Source of the DNA: Turbatrix aceti
Lineage: Eukaryota; Nematoda; Chromadorea; Rhabditida; Panagrolaimidae
Length of the DNA stretch: 64,000 nt
Direction: 5' to 3'
NCBI GenBank assembly: GCA_963969345.1
Contig: OZ017767.1
Span: 5,918,739-5,982,738, forward strand
Positions 22,943-34,900 of this stretch are shown here, in pieces. Every line of letters starts with the position of its first letter. Position 1 is the first letter of the stretch. The notes below the pieces were generated by a model. It did no database searches. It saw only the letters and a list, made by a program, of their open reading frames with translations, and was not told where the DNA came from. The position numbers and the translations under genes are program-made.

Positions 22943-24170
22943 ATGTCCAAAAAACCCGAATCCACCAGCAGCAACAATGACTACATCCCAAACGTGAGGC
23001 TAGTGACGTCAAACACGCCCCTGGATCCTGGACCGCGACCCCTGATGTCGGTCGTCAGGCGCCAGCCGCCCAAGATCCCGGCCTGTCTCTGCTGCCACGC
23101 GGCTCTCGTTCAACCCAGAATTCTGAGCTGCGGGCACTCATTTTGCAACATGTGCATTACCCGTCGCCTGGAACAACTCCAACCCCAGGACCCTTTTTTG
23201 TGCCCAAAATGCAGCACGCCGGTCGACAAAAATGCCATCTACGTCAACCACGACCTCCAGGACGCCCTTCGATTCATCGAGGAGAACACCGCGTTCGATG
23301 AGGCCCCCACTCCTATGACCAGGTGCGGTCGGTGTTCCCAATTTATCCCAACCAATCAGCATTTCTGCTGCCGAACGTGCACTGCATTCGGAAAGCCTCT
23401 TGTGAGTCTGAACAGGCTTTGAAGTCCAAAAAACCTGGGTGAAGTCCAAAAACTTCAGGTAACCGGGTGCGCGTGGTGCATCTTCACATATCATCCCACG
23501 CACACACTCGTGCCCGTCCGACTCCTTGCGTCCATCGAGAGCCGAGAGTTTCAGGTGTCGGCTACCAAGGTGGCCCTCGAAGCGATGGAGGACTCGGTGA
23601 AGGGTTTTCGCACGATCTGCCAGGCTGCGGGCATGAGCAAGAAAAGTATCCACGATGTGCGTTGATCTTTGATTTTCCAGGTTTTGCAAAGAGATATAAA
23701 TTCTCTTTCAGGTGATCGAACGGTTCAAAATGCTCTGGAACAACTCGCTGACTTCCCTCCGGGGCGACGGCACGATTGCCACCTCAAACCTGTCTAACAT
23801 TCGGTGCAAGCTGGAGCGGTCTTTGAACGTTTATCGCTGGGTTTGTTACACTCGTTTTTTTGAGCCCTAAATAAGTTGCTTTTTTCAGTTTTTCCACGAT
23901 CTGCCAAAAGAAAAGGAAAACCTCGGAAAGTTCATCGATCACTGGTACAACGTCGTCCAGTGCCACCTGAGCGCGGCGCTCATCCAGCTGCCGGCCATGG
24001 TGCCTGCTAGCGGCCCAACTGCGTGCTGTCCTTTCGCCGGAAGAATTGGGGGCCGAGGACCTGGTTCGCGTAAATGCCCGTGTAATAAGAACCCGTTCAA
24101 TTCGTCCTCAAATGAAACCATGCGGATTCATCAGATGCACGCATCGTCGACGGCGCTCAATTTCAGATAG
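22943..24170 (+). CDS. RING finger plus B-box-like protein 2
   Basis: Exons are 22943-23401, 23459-23656, 23712-23840 and 23889-24170; 355 residues. The RING finger is at about 50-95 (CLCCHAALV...CGHSFCNMCITRRL...CPKCSTPV). A B-box-like module spans the exon 1/2 join (CGRCSQFIPTNQHFCCRTC..CAWCIFTYHPTH). The middle region is helical and the tail is Cys/Gly-rich. Exons 2 and 3 are 198 and 129 bases, exactly as in the RING gene at 18340, with the same phases, so the two are duplicates despite low identity. Likely an E3 ligase by family; the substrate is unknown. An alternative acceptor for exon 3 exists at 23680 (TTTTCCAG), but the one at 23710-23711 preserves the paralogue's exon length. Confidence 0.82.
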
Positions 24171-24449
24171 GCTTTTTTTGCGTCCAACGCTGTTTTAACT
24201 ATGTATTCTATTTTTTTAACGAGCTCTAAAGCATGCTTTAACCCCCGTTTTTCTCGAATTCACCTTCCAAATCTTGTTTTTTTTAAGATTAAATCTATTT
24301 CACGTCCGTTTCACGTATGCTTCGACTTTTTACTTCGACACTTATTGTCAGATATCGGGCCGTGTTCAAATATTAAACATATGTCGGATGTACAACGGAC
24401 ATGGACACAGAAGCGATTACTTTGCCGGTCAGATGATTCGGGTTTGTAG

Positions 24450-26285
24450 TCAGTGGTGATTGTTCAACAGGTGGTGCCCGTCTTCGTCGCGTTCGCTCTC
24501 GGCCCCGCTGCTTGCGGTCGCGTCGGTCGGGTGCTTCTTCTTCCTCACGACTTTTTTGACAATGACCTTTTTCTTAACGATTTTCTTCTTCGGCGCTGCC
24601 CCATCGTGTCCATCGTGGCTGGGCTGGCCATCCTGATCGGTGGTGTCTCCGGTCGCATCAGAAGACGGAGCTGGCGGAGGAGCGGGCTGGGCGTTGCCGT
24701 TTTGCTTGAGCGCAGCGTTCAACGCGGGTCTGCCTGTTTTCGACGGCACCGGAGGCGGCGCTTTTTTAACCGGGTGGGATTCTTCGACGGCGACGTGGTT
24801 TTGGTTGGATTCTAGTACTTCGTCGACCGGAATGTCGAAAGACGGTTTCACGCCCGTGGATGCAGCTGGTTCATCGGGTTTTTGGGGACTTTGAACGGGA
24901 GCTGGGTGATCATCTTCGGTCGAGGGTCTTTTGTTAAGGATTTGGTTGAGTTTTGAGCGTGGAAAGACTCCCTTCGGCGCCGCTGTTTTGGCGGGGTCAA
25001 TGACAACGTCGGATTCTTTTATCGTCGATGCCCGCTGGAAAAAATGTTGTTTAACAAAAATATCTAAGATGCAAAAACTTACTCGATAAACCTTCCGAGG
25101 ACTCTCAGGTGACTTCTGCTTAGGTGGCGGAGGTGGAACGACTGTTTTCGGCTTTGGAATAGGAGTTGGAGCTACTTTTTCGACCTTAGGAGCCGGCTTT
25201 GCGGGTTCGGGTGCGGGTGCTGGCGCAGGAGCGGGAGCAGGAGCGGGAGCCGCTGATGCAGCAGCAGCCGCCGCCTTCGCTTCAGCTTCGAGTCTTTCCT
25301 GTCGTCGCAGCACTCGTCCTACAAAATCCTGTGTTTAGATGCGTTTCTTACAAAAAAAGAAAACGCTTACGGATTTCCTGATTTCTGATGAGCGTGTTCT
25401 CAATCTTATGTCTGAGCTCTGGAAGCCGGATGTTCATGCTGATCTTGAGCAACCCCCTGTTCTGCGTGACTGCCTTCATCATGTCGCGCTCAGAAGACGT
25501 GCTGAAGTTGACGCCCTGGTTGACCGCTTTCAATTCCTCGAGAGTCATGTTGGCGTTGGACGCCTGGAAGAGCTTGGCGAAAAACTCGCCGCTTAGGTAG
25601 TTGGTCTCCAGGTTGATGCTGCGGAGCGTTTCGTTGGCGGTTAGCACGTCGATTAGATTCTGAAATTGTTTTAGTAAGAAAAAATGAAATCCAGCTTCTC
25701 AAAAAACAAATATTGAATTGCCGAACTCCGACAGTTCAAAAAAATAACAAACTCAAAAAATAAAAAAAATATGTAAGTTACTAACCGGGATATCATGCTC
25801 GTAAAGACCCAAATTCGCCAGACTAAGTTTTTCAAGATATGTGTTTTGACGGAGCGCCTCGATAATTCTCTGAATCTGAGGCACCGGAGTGCGTTTCATA
25901 TTGTTAAGATTGATTGATGTCAATTTTGGATCATTGGCTTGAAGCCGCCGGATGCTGTCCTCAATGTTGGTATTGTTATCCGGCTCAGTTGGCCGTGTCT
26001 GGGGTGGAAGACTGCTCTTGATAGGGCAATCATAAGAGCCAAGGCTGTCGCCCATGATGTGCTCCGCTTCCTCCCAGCTGATGATCTGGTTTTCATTCAT
26101 GACCTCTGCAAAAAACAACCAACGCGTTATAAACCATCCGCAAATCAGAAAAAGTCAAAGACAAACTCACTGAGCAACTCGCTGATATCCTCATCGGTGC
26201 CAGCGGTGAGCTGATCGATGGCGCGCTCAAAGTCGGCATCGGTCATGATTTCGTCATCGTCGAATGACGCGCCCGGAGAGTGCAT
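24450..26285 (-). CDS. Tropomodulin/leiomodin-family actin capping protein with a long tail
   Basis: Exons are 26171-26285, 25786-26105, 25371-25659, 25083-25318 and 24450-25034; 514 residues. The LRR part is clear: LTSINLNNMKRTPVPQIQRI, LRQNTYLEKLSLANLGLYEHD, NETLRSINLETNYLSGEF and LLKISMNIRLPELRHKIENT match the tropomodulin C-domain that caps actin pointed ends. The N-terminal tropomyosin-binding part is short. After the LRRs comes an unusual tail of about 240 residues: an Ala/Pro dipeptide run, PPPPP, and a basic repeat with KKKIVKKKVIVKKVVRKKK. Leiomodins also carry Pro-rich C-terminal extensions, but I see no clear WH2 motif. Nematode tropomodulins act in muscle and epithelial actin. Splice phases agree at all joins. 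Confidence 0.87.
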
Positions 26286-29135
26286 GATTGCACCTGACAC
26301 CTGCAACGCGACCGTATTCGTGAGTCAGCAACGCTGCGTTATGAGCACGCGCTCGTTTCCGCGATAAATCCAATCAAAGCTGCTGCAACGGGTCCATATG
26401 TTATTTTTTGCGATTGTTCGGAGCAATAAAAGATTATTTAAACGAAACAAACCACGCCGCGGCCACGGCCGCGGGGATAGTTCAGCAACAACTATTTGGA
26501 ATGCTCAACACGCCACACGGTCCACGGTCTTCCGACGTGCTCTCACGTCCGCGATCCGCGAGCAAGGGCAAAAACTGGGACGAAAAGGCTCTTGACGTCC
26601 CCTCTTCCCTGAGCCTGGGTCGAGGACGAAGACGCCGACGGCTGGTAAACACGGATCCACGCGATCCGAGCACTCAACAAAAAACTAAAATACTAAAACT
26701 AAAATTCTGAACAGAGCGCAAAACATCCACGAAAAAAAACCAAAGTTTAGTTCGATTTTTCCTGTTTGAATAACTGCCAGGATCGCGAAAAACCCGGCGG
26801 ATGGATCATGCCCGGGGGAAAGAAGCGAAAGTTTGGATGATGCCTCGGGGTGGGGTGGGGGGGTGTTGGAAGTGGCGATCTATCACTAATCATCCGGCTT
26901 TGCTCCCTGCAGGCACGAAGACGAGTCAGAGGGCAGCGGACATCCAAGATATCATTTTTGATCGCCCCGCTCGTGCGATCGAGCCGAAGGTCGCAGGTCG
27001 CCCCTGAGGACGGTGACATACGCAGCAGACATAATAGACACGGAACTGAACTTCTTCTCGACGACCGACCTGCAAAAACGAAGAGGATGTCGCGTCGCTC
27101 GGCTGTCAAGTGGGGTTGGCTGGAAGCAAGCGAAAAAAAAAAAGAAACACGATAAGCAAACTTATCCGGTGTGAGGAAAGCCGAGGGGACTTGGATTTGT
27201 GTGTAGCATGCGCCCCCAATAATAAATACTACGCCTTGTTGCAGATTCACACTTCTTAGTTAGACGTAAATCATTGTACTTGCACGAAAAAAAAACAAAG
27301 TTCAAGTGATTGCTTTCAAAACCGAATCGCAAAATTGAAAATATTATATTTTGCGGCAGTTTTCACAGAACCACGGATTAACAAATTTTAATAAGCACAA
27401 CAAATAAGTTGTGCACATTTTTAAAGAAATCACATCTGGAGTTTTAATTCACCGAGGCAAATGTCGATTTTTTTAATGAACACGGTTAAGTATGTAAGTT
27501 GTTTACAATAACAACTCGGTAAATTAATTTGTGTGGAAATAAAGCGATGGCGTCACCCAGGAAATGATTCGTGATGAATCACCGGCATCCACAAAAAGTC
27601 AAAAGTTTACGAAATTCTATCAACAACAACAACAAAATGAATTCTTCCTTCGACGGAACGCAGAGCGCGGAGGTAAACGAAAAAAACGAGTGAAAAAACT
27701 ATTATACTACGCAAGCAGGCACGCAGGAATGAATGTCACCTTGTCCGAGTAGCCTGGCATGAGCAGCCATTGGCCAGCGGAGAGAAGTGTCGTCGCCTTG
27801 CTCCCGACAATTAGGGGACAACGACAACTGGCGCAGACGGGGCGACAATCATCCCTGCGTTCGTTCGGCAGATCGGATTGGATGGAATCAATCGATCGCC
27901 TCGCCTTGCTTGCCCTGGGGAGAGAGGGGGCTTGGCTTGGGGGAATGCGGTCGGTCGTCTTGTCCTCTCTTGCTGCCGGCAGGCAGCAGTCCGTGGCCTA
28001 GCCCGCCCCCTTTGAGGGGGGATATCGCAGGTCGCAGCTTGGCTGGTGGGCTGGGGGGATGGATCGACCGTTACATACTTGAAAGCATCCAGCAGGGCAG
28101 ACAGCGCGCGCGCTGAGGAGTTGCAATCACGCTTGACGCGGATTGTGCAAACACAGCTATTTTTTGTTTCCCTTCCTTGATTCGACTCGAAAGCATCCCT
28201 CCCCGGGGCAAAAAATTGATTGATCCGTCGTGGAACAAAAAAAAACACGGCGAACATCCGAATATCCTTGTTCAATGGGGCTGCTGCCTGCCTCGAAGCG
28301 GATCCGGCCGACGACGATCGACACTCTCATCGGTGACATGAGAGCCGCCTTTGCAAACATGAGAACTCGCCATAATTGAAAGTAACACTTGTGCGCTATT
28401 TTTTTTAATTTATCCTCCAAGTTTCCTTCCATGATACTCTCCTACGCTCTCCATCTATCCAGTTTTTTGTTTGTGGATGCGATGCAACACTGCGCGTTTT
28501 TAGGTGTTCGATCGCTTGTCCGCCTCGAGGTTGTTTTATGCTGCGGGCGAAGCGCGCATCAAATCAGAGAGAATCGCAAGTTGCATAATTTTTGGAATTA
28601 AACAAATTATTCCAAAAAAAGGACTCGCCCGGGGTCGAAAAAAGACAAGCCACGTCCGCGGACAATCAAAATCAATCGCCAATGTTGTTTTCCTCTTTCA
28701 GACCTCAAAAAACACAGGATTTACGAAAACAATGGGTGTTTTGAGTGGCCACTACATGCTTCAGGTCAACGAACACGATCCGGTTTTTAGTGACAAAAAA
28801 CGGGTAAGTACTCCCCTCTGCAAACAGATCAGCGCCCGATGACCACTTTCCCGGGTTCGATTTGACTGCAAAACACATTTATGTATTTATGCACAACGAA
28901 AGAATAAATATAATAATATTTAAAAAATAAATATGAGGGTGAGAAAGAAATGAAACGGATATTATGTGTATACCTTCTTTGTTAGGTGGGTGGTCGACGT
29001 ATTGTACAGGGCTAGGCTGTTCTGTGTAGGGGGTGGGTGGTGGGTAGGTGGAAAGCAGCGATGCGATGGGCAGAAGAGGCGCGCCGGAAGGCGGTGGGGA
29101 CGGACGGCAAACGGCCAACGGCAACCGGGTAGAGT
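26286..29135. other. 2.8-kb stretch, mostly without genes
   Basis: It has GC-rich patches (26440-26640, 26800-27010, 27780-28120) that open several frames on both strands, but these lack starts, splice partners or family likeness. The only candidate gene is the small frame at 28732-28842. The left end is probably the promoter of the tropomodulin gene. Confidence 0.45.
28732..28842 (+). CDS. Possible short gene, 36 codons
   Basis: A TTTCAG acceptor at about 28696-28701 precedes the ATG and reads like a trans-splice site. The frame gives MGVLSGHYMLQVNEHDPVF and ends at TGA 28842, with AATAAA near 28912. A good GTAAGT donor sits at 28804, after codon 24, so the ATG may instead open a longer spliced gene whose next exon I could not find. 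No family is recognised. Confidence 0.25.
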   Translation: MGVLSGHYMLQVNEHDPVFSDKKRVSTPLCKQISAR

Positions 29136-30169
29136 TTACGTGGTACGACGCGTCATCAGAGACAGCGTCGTAGCAGCGGCTGCCGCCGCAGACGCAGAAA
29201 CCGGCACGGTGACGGCGTTGAGCGCGACGATTCGGTGACGATCGATTTCGGTTCGGAGTCGTTCAACTTCGAACCTCAGTCGGAGATTTTCCTGCTCCAG
29301 GAGAGCGGCTCTGATCGCTACCTCGTCTTCCTGAAAAAAAACCGAACGATAAAAATGAAAATCATCCATGTTGACTCGAGAAAAGAAAAGAACCAAAAAT
29401 CTGGGCTATGACTAATGACAGAACGAATAGAATTTACGAGAAACAAACAAAAAAAACAAGACCTTGCGTCGTCTGGAATCCCGACTGCGCTTGGCAGCGT
29501 CGTTGTTCTTGCGGCGTCTTTCGTAATAGGCGTCATCGCGGACGAGCAGCTTCTTTTTCTTCTGCGACTGGTTATCGCCGCCTCCGCCGCCGGCCAAAGG
29601 CTTGGTCGAGGCCGGACTCGTGCTACTGATGCTCCCGCTGTCCGAATCCCCGGCGTAGTCCGTGGGTGGCTTGCTCGATGCCACGGAGAGCGTCTTCCCG
29701 GTGGGGTCAGTGCCGACATGGGCCTCGGTCTTGCTTTCCTGTGGAAGGACGCCCGCGGCACAGACGTAGGCCTCTTGAAGGTCCTTGAGGCAGAACGAGC
29801 CTGGGATGAAGTGGTGGAAAGCGGCCGGTGTCTGGTGGGTGGACGGCGCCGGGTAGAGTCCGCCGTAGACCGGTTGCGAGAGGTCGATGGGCAAATAGTG
29901 CTGAAACGCATTCTTCCATCACTCGGATCAACAAAAAAACACCGGACAACGCAAAAAAACTGCTGAACTGATGAATTCAAAATTGACGAGCAATTTACAG
30001 CCGAAAAGAGAAAACTGACAACCGTGCGTAAAAGTGAAAATCTGGGTTGGGTTTTTCAGGTGAAAGGGAATTCTGGGCTTTCAGGAACGTCAAAATTTTT
30101 AATGATGGTAAAAAAACTCACCGCTGCACCGAAGGAGAGCTGGGACTGATGGGTGAGGGAAGACGTCAT
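29136..30169 (-). CDS. PAR-type bZIP transcription factor (CES-2/ATF-2/HLF-like)
   Basis: Exons are 30122-30169, 29463-29900 and 29136-29330; 226 residues. The basic region is YYERRRKNNDAAKRSRDSRRR, characteristic of the PAR subfamily (HLF, TEF, DBP; nematode CES-2/ATF-2), followed by EDEVAIRAALLEQENLRLR and a short leucine zipper with further heptads. It should bind DNA as a dimer in the nucleus. The N-terminal half has a Ser/Thr- and Gly-rich linker. The last intron separates the basic region from the zipper and starts GTCTTG instead of the usual GTRAG, although the frame and the family alignment support this join. A small Ala-rich tail ends the protein. Confidence 0.88.
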
Positions 30170-30644
30170 CTTGAAAGCAGTCTAAACGTAACAATTCGGT
30201 CAGGTTGTGCCGTTGTGTCAGCTCATGGATGCAGTGTCACCCCGCAATGCGTGCGTTGACACCTGTCAGGAAAGCAGATCGTTAATGAGTTCGCCCCCCC
30301 CCCGCAAGTTCGAGCGCGATTTGTTTGGCGGCACGCAGACAACGGCAAAAGTCGGTCAACGGCCCGTGCCATCCACGAACGCCCCGAACAAGGGCACGGA
30401 ACAGGCTGGCCGTGACACAGATATTGCCGAAGAGGAACGAACTCGAACGCGAACACGATATCGGAGAGGTCGAAAGCGAAAGTGACCGTCGCCGGTTTTC
30501 ACGGAGCTCGCGTGATGGCGGTGCGGCGGAGGGGTTTTGTTTTGCGCGCACGACTGGCTACTGAAATCGAAAAAAATTCGCGTCCGTATCGAAAGTAAAA
30601 TTGGGTCATTCGCCTCCGTGGAACACGAAGGCGACGCATAACAG

Positions 30645-30677
30645 CACTCTCTCTCTCTTTCTCTCTCTATCTCCTCC
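30645..30677. repeat. CT microsatellite
   Basis: An imperfect (CT)n tract of about 30 bases, upstream of the bZIP gene. Confidence 0.7.
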
Positions 30678-31045
30678 GCCAGCGGCAGCGACGATAGAGG
30701 TGGTGGTGATGGTGGTGGTGGCAGAGCGCTGACCGGTCGTGTGGTGGGGTGGCCGATGTGGATGGAGGCACGACCAATCATCGCGTTGTTTTCGTCGGTC
30801 AACCGGTTTCCTGTTGGTCAATTATTTGTTAACAGCAACAAGGTCGCCGACGCATCGCATCTCATCACATCACGTTCAGTTTGGGCAACGTGTTGTTATC
30901 AGCTGATGATTATACGAGATGGCGCGCAAGGCACTGCCAGCCTGCTTATGTTAGGGGTCTAGCGGTCATTTGGAGTCCCATTCAACGACCCCGAACAAGC
31001 AGACCAGCACCTGGTGATATGCAAATCTCACAACTGGAATCCGAG

Positions 31046-31349
31046 CAGTTTTTCACCTACTCCGACTCCGGAGTCGACTGGGGGGTCAAAAAATCGAAAA
31101 TTGAGAGTCGGATTCGACATTTTTTTTCAAAAAAGTTGACTGTGAATAATCGCGATTCTTTTGAAGAAAATGCACCTTTTTTGGGGTAAAACACACTATT
31201 TTTATCAATTTCGAGTATTTCTTGATCAAAATTCTTTAATGCTGGAAATTTACTACGTTTTGATGTTTTTTTGTGCATTTTTTATAAAAAAAATATTTTT
31301 TGAATCGATAAAAAAACTAATTTTGGGCAAAATGAGTCGATTCTGACTG
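31046..31349. repeat. Family-A dispersed repeat copy, fullest length
   Basis: Boundaries are suggested by CAGTTTTTCACC at the left and the complement of CAGTCAGAATCGAC at the right. In between it carries TTGAAGAAAATGCACCTTTT, GGGGTAAAACACACTATTTT, TATCAATTTCGAGTATTTC and TACTACGTTTTGATGTTTTT. No clean target duplication could be read. Confidence 0.7.
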
Positions 31350-31922
31350 ACATGAGTCAAAGAGCGTCGGAACTGATTTTTCTCCAAGCTGAAACACTGA
31401 TCCGAAGAAAACTCACATCAAAAGATTCGGCCGTCAAATGTGATCCGGTGTTGTCTTGCTCCCTGACCCTCGAATCTCTCATCCTTCATCCTGCATCCCG
31501 CATCCCGCATCCTCCACCAATGAATCCCCCTCGCATTGAATCCCAGTCCGTCGGTCGCCCCCAACTGACCGGTCTAATGATGACATGCCGCTGTCGTTAA
31601 CAACGCAAGCACAAAAAAACGCAACGCCTGAGGGGGCATCAACAGCGGACAGCGGCCCTCGATTCATCCGTCACCCGGGTCATGCAACCAGTCGGTGCCT
31701 GTTGAGTGACCGACACTGCCCCCTCTCTCATCTCCGCAGTCAGCGCGCGCGCAGTGCACCGACGATGACGCTAAACCGGCCAGATTACGCCGCATTCCAC
31801 TCCACGTCCGGAGTGAAAGTGACCAGAATTCATTCATGCTGCTGTCGACTGGCTGAGCACGCGGTTTTTATGAAATGAATGGATGGTGACAATTCATTGG
31901 AAACAACTCGGAGCAATGGGAA

Positions 31923-34900
31923 TCACGTGGACAGCTGGGTCGAGCTCTCGGTGTCGGCGCCGAGAAGCCAGTACGTCAGGCAATCGCCCTTGCCTTTCAC
32001 AGCGATGGTGCCCCGTTTTTCGAACTTGAAAGCGTCCTTCCGCGCTGTAGCTGCGTCGTAGAATTCGAGAGAAGCCTGGATCATGCCAGCTTGTCCGGTG
32101 CTCTCCATCCTGGAGGCTACGTTTACCTGAAAAACGCATTCTGATGTCACAATCATCGTCCATCGTCGTCGGCGGAAAAAACCCACCGTGTCGCCAAAAA
32201 GACAATATCTAGGCGCAATGAGTCCAACGACCCCAGCGGCAACAGAGCCCGTGTGGATGCCCCAGCGAGCGTTCAACACGTGATCCGGGATGTGGGGCAG
32301 CTTGTACACGCTGAGGTACTCCCGCATCTTGAGAGCTATCGTCGCGATGACTTTGATGTTTTCTGAGCCGTTTTCGGTCGGTACACCGGAGACGACCATA
32401 TAAGCGTCGCCGATTGTCTCAACTTTGTAAGCGTCCTCCTGCGAGATTATCGCGTCGTAGCCGGTGAAGAGATCGTTGAGAAAGTTGACGATCTCAATAG
32501 GCGTGCTCTGGCCGCAGATGTTGGTAAACCCAACAATGTCCGTAAAAAGCACGCTGGAATCGTTAAACGTCCGAGGCAGCACCGGCCGACCGAGTTTGAG
32601 ATCCCTGGCGACGTCCTTGGGAATCATCTGAGCGAGAAGGCGATCGGCCCTCAGCTGGGCCTCTTCCAGCAGCCGCGTGCGTTCACGGACCTGCTTCTCG
32701 AGGCTGACAGCGTAGTGATCCATCATCTGGATGATGGAGTCTACAAGGCCGCCTTTGATTTTGTAGAGCGTCGAAAACGTCTGCCGGATTCGCTTGGTCG
32801 GAGGCCGACTGTTGGGGTCCTCGCTCCAGCAAAGTTGCATGAGTTGGATCATTCCGGGATGAATTCCCTGCATTTGTTGTTCTGGAACTTCGGGTCGCAA
32901 AAGACGGTAATTAGGATTGCGGATACGGTTCAGAATTGCTGAAAACACCTGATATGTATAAAATGAGGCAAAAAAACAAGCGAACAAACCATCAAGAGAA
33001 AGGCTGACGTCCGAAAAAGGGTGTTTGCGGAAAAGAACTTCGTAGCAAACCATGCTGAACGAATAAATGTCGCCCATCTTGCAAAGCAGCTTGAGCCTAA
33101 TTTGCTCGGTTTTGCTCATGTGAATAAGCTTGGCTCGGGTCGGGGGCTCCTGCCGCAGGAATTCTGGGGCTCGGAATATCAAATCGTCTGAAAAAACACC
33201 AAAAAAATTTTTTTTTTGGAAATCTAGACGTTCAACAAACCATTTTCAATAACTTCGCCACTTGTGCTGTTGGCAGTTGATTTCGGAGGATTATCATCCC
33301 CCCTGTCAGCATCAACGTCTGTGATGTATCCCTTTCGCTTCCAGTCATCGATGACTTCGTCCACGCCCACGCAGACGAGCTTTACGATGAAGTTGGAGTC
33401 AATGACGCAGGTTGAGGTCGACAGTTTTCCGTAGTACCCCAGGGGACCGTTGTGGATGTAGAGAAGGCCCTTAACCCTTTTTTTGTAAATAAAGCTTTTA
33501 ACCGAGACTTACGTTAATGATATCGCTGATAAAAGCAGTTTTAAATTTGATATCCATGCGCATCTCGCTGTTGAGCAGGTAACTCTTGAGCGTGCCTCTC
33601 AGACAAAATTTGGACAAAAGTAGAAACTCATTAGTTGGGTTGTTGTAGCAAATGCCAATCATGGGATTTAGGTTGTCGTGGACGAGCTGTTTCAGGAAAA
33701 GCAGGAGTTCGGCCTCGTCGCGGTCGAGGTGGATCGTCTTGACCTGTCTAAAGCGACGAACGTTGACGACGTTGTTGAAGACTATCGCGGTTTCAGATTC
33801 TCCAGCAGCTCGCAGAAGTCCGGAGAGCATGCTCAGCTCAGATTCGGATTTGAGCGATTGTTCTTCTGCCTTGATTATTTTGACTTTGTCGACGGGAACC
33901 TGCCAAGACGCGGCCGCTGCTGCCTTGTTCAGGCTCGTCAGGCAGTGGATGCAGCTAAAAAAGGAACATTTACCTGTTCAAAAATCACTAAACAACGAAC
34001 CCCATTCTGTAGAGAACAACAAAAGCGCCACTGAGAAGGGCAACCAAAAGCACGCATCCACCGACGATGTACCACACAATATAGCTGCACTTCTGATGAC
34101 TGAATCCGCAGTCCGGCTCGCTGCCTTTGGCCACGAGCTGAGCGTAGGTCGCGGCCGTATGAGGCAACGAGGTGAAATGATAACAAAGCATCTCATCGCT
34201 ATCATTCGTGCAGGTATACGTCGCGGGCTTCAGGTTTGCGAGCTCGGCGAGTGCGTACGGATCGTTGACATCCGCCTTGAAAGCTTTGTAGTACGGTATG
34301 CGGTTTAGGTTGGCGTCCATCTCGATGAATCCTGACGCGCCTTCGAACTGAATTCCGTGAACATCGCCGAAAAATACATTCGGATCGGAGAACGCAGGTG
34401 GACCATGCAGGGAGTAGGATCTGTTGGCCGCGATCATGTAGGTTAAGAGAGCGTCGTAGAGCACGTACATGCGCCATGCCATCCTCTCTGCATCGTTTGG
34501 CAGAAGATTCCGGGACATCAAAGTAGAGAAAAATCTTCTGGTTACGTCTGTTTTGTCGTTGGGGGTGTCGATCTGAAAAATGGGGATGAGAAGAAAATTT
34601 TGTAAATTTCGAAAATTCTTGGGGTACGGATCAAGGATTCTTTCGAGTTTGTTTGTAAACAATTTAAAATTTTAAAATTTGTATTCGTTTGAAAACAGAT
34701 TTACTTTTTTTTAAGTTTGTTCGCGAACACGGTCAAAAACGAACGAACAACGAACAGAATATTTTTTTATCTTCAAAAAATCGTTCACGTTGTTCGATTT
34801 TCGGAACAAAATTACCAAAATGTTCGAATTCGTTCTCGAACAAAAAAACGTCTGGACTCACAACAATTGTATCAGCAAAAGTGCGTAGAACTTTGAGATC

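Larger units (their letters stand above)
30170..31922. other. Spacer between the bZIP gene and the guanylyl cyclase gene
   Basis: It contains a C homopolymer near 30295, a CT microsatellite at 30645-30677, a family-A repeat copy and no recognisable exon. Confidence 0.5.

Noticed and set aside
26408..26650. Plus-strand open frame with protein-like sequence (DYLNETNHAAATAAGIVQQQ) and a GTAAAC donor-like end
   Set aside because: No ATG, no upstream acceptor and no following exon; it lies in a GC-rich patch upstream of tropomodulin, where several frames stay open by composition.
26747..27250. Minus-strand 167-codon frame
   Set aside because: Driven by a GC-rich low-complexity patch; no family features.
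28850..28872. CCCGGGTTCGATTTGA resembling a tRNA T-arm
   Set aside because: No matching acceptor, D-arm or anticodon arm can be folded around it, and the T-stem does not pair.
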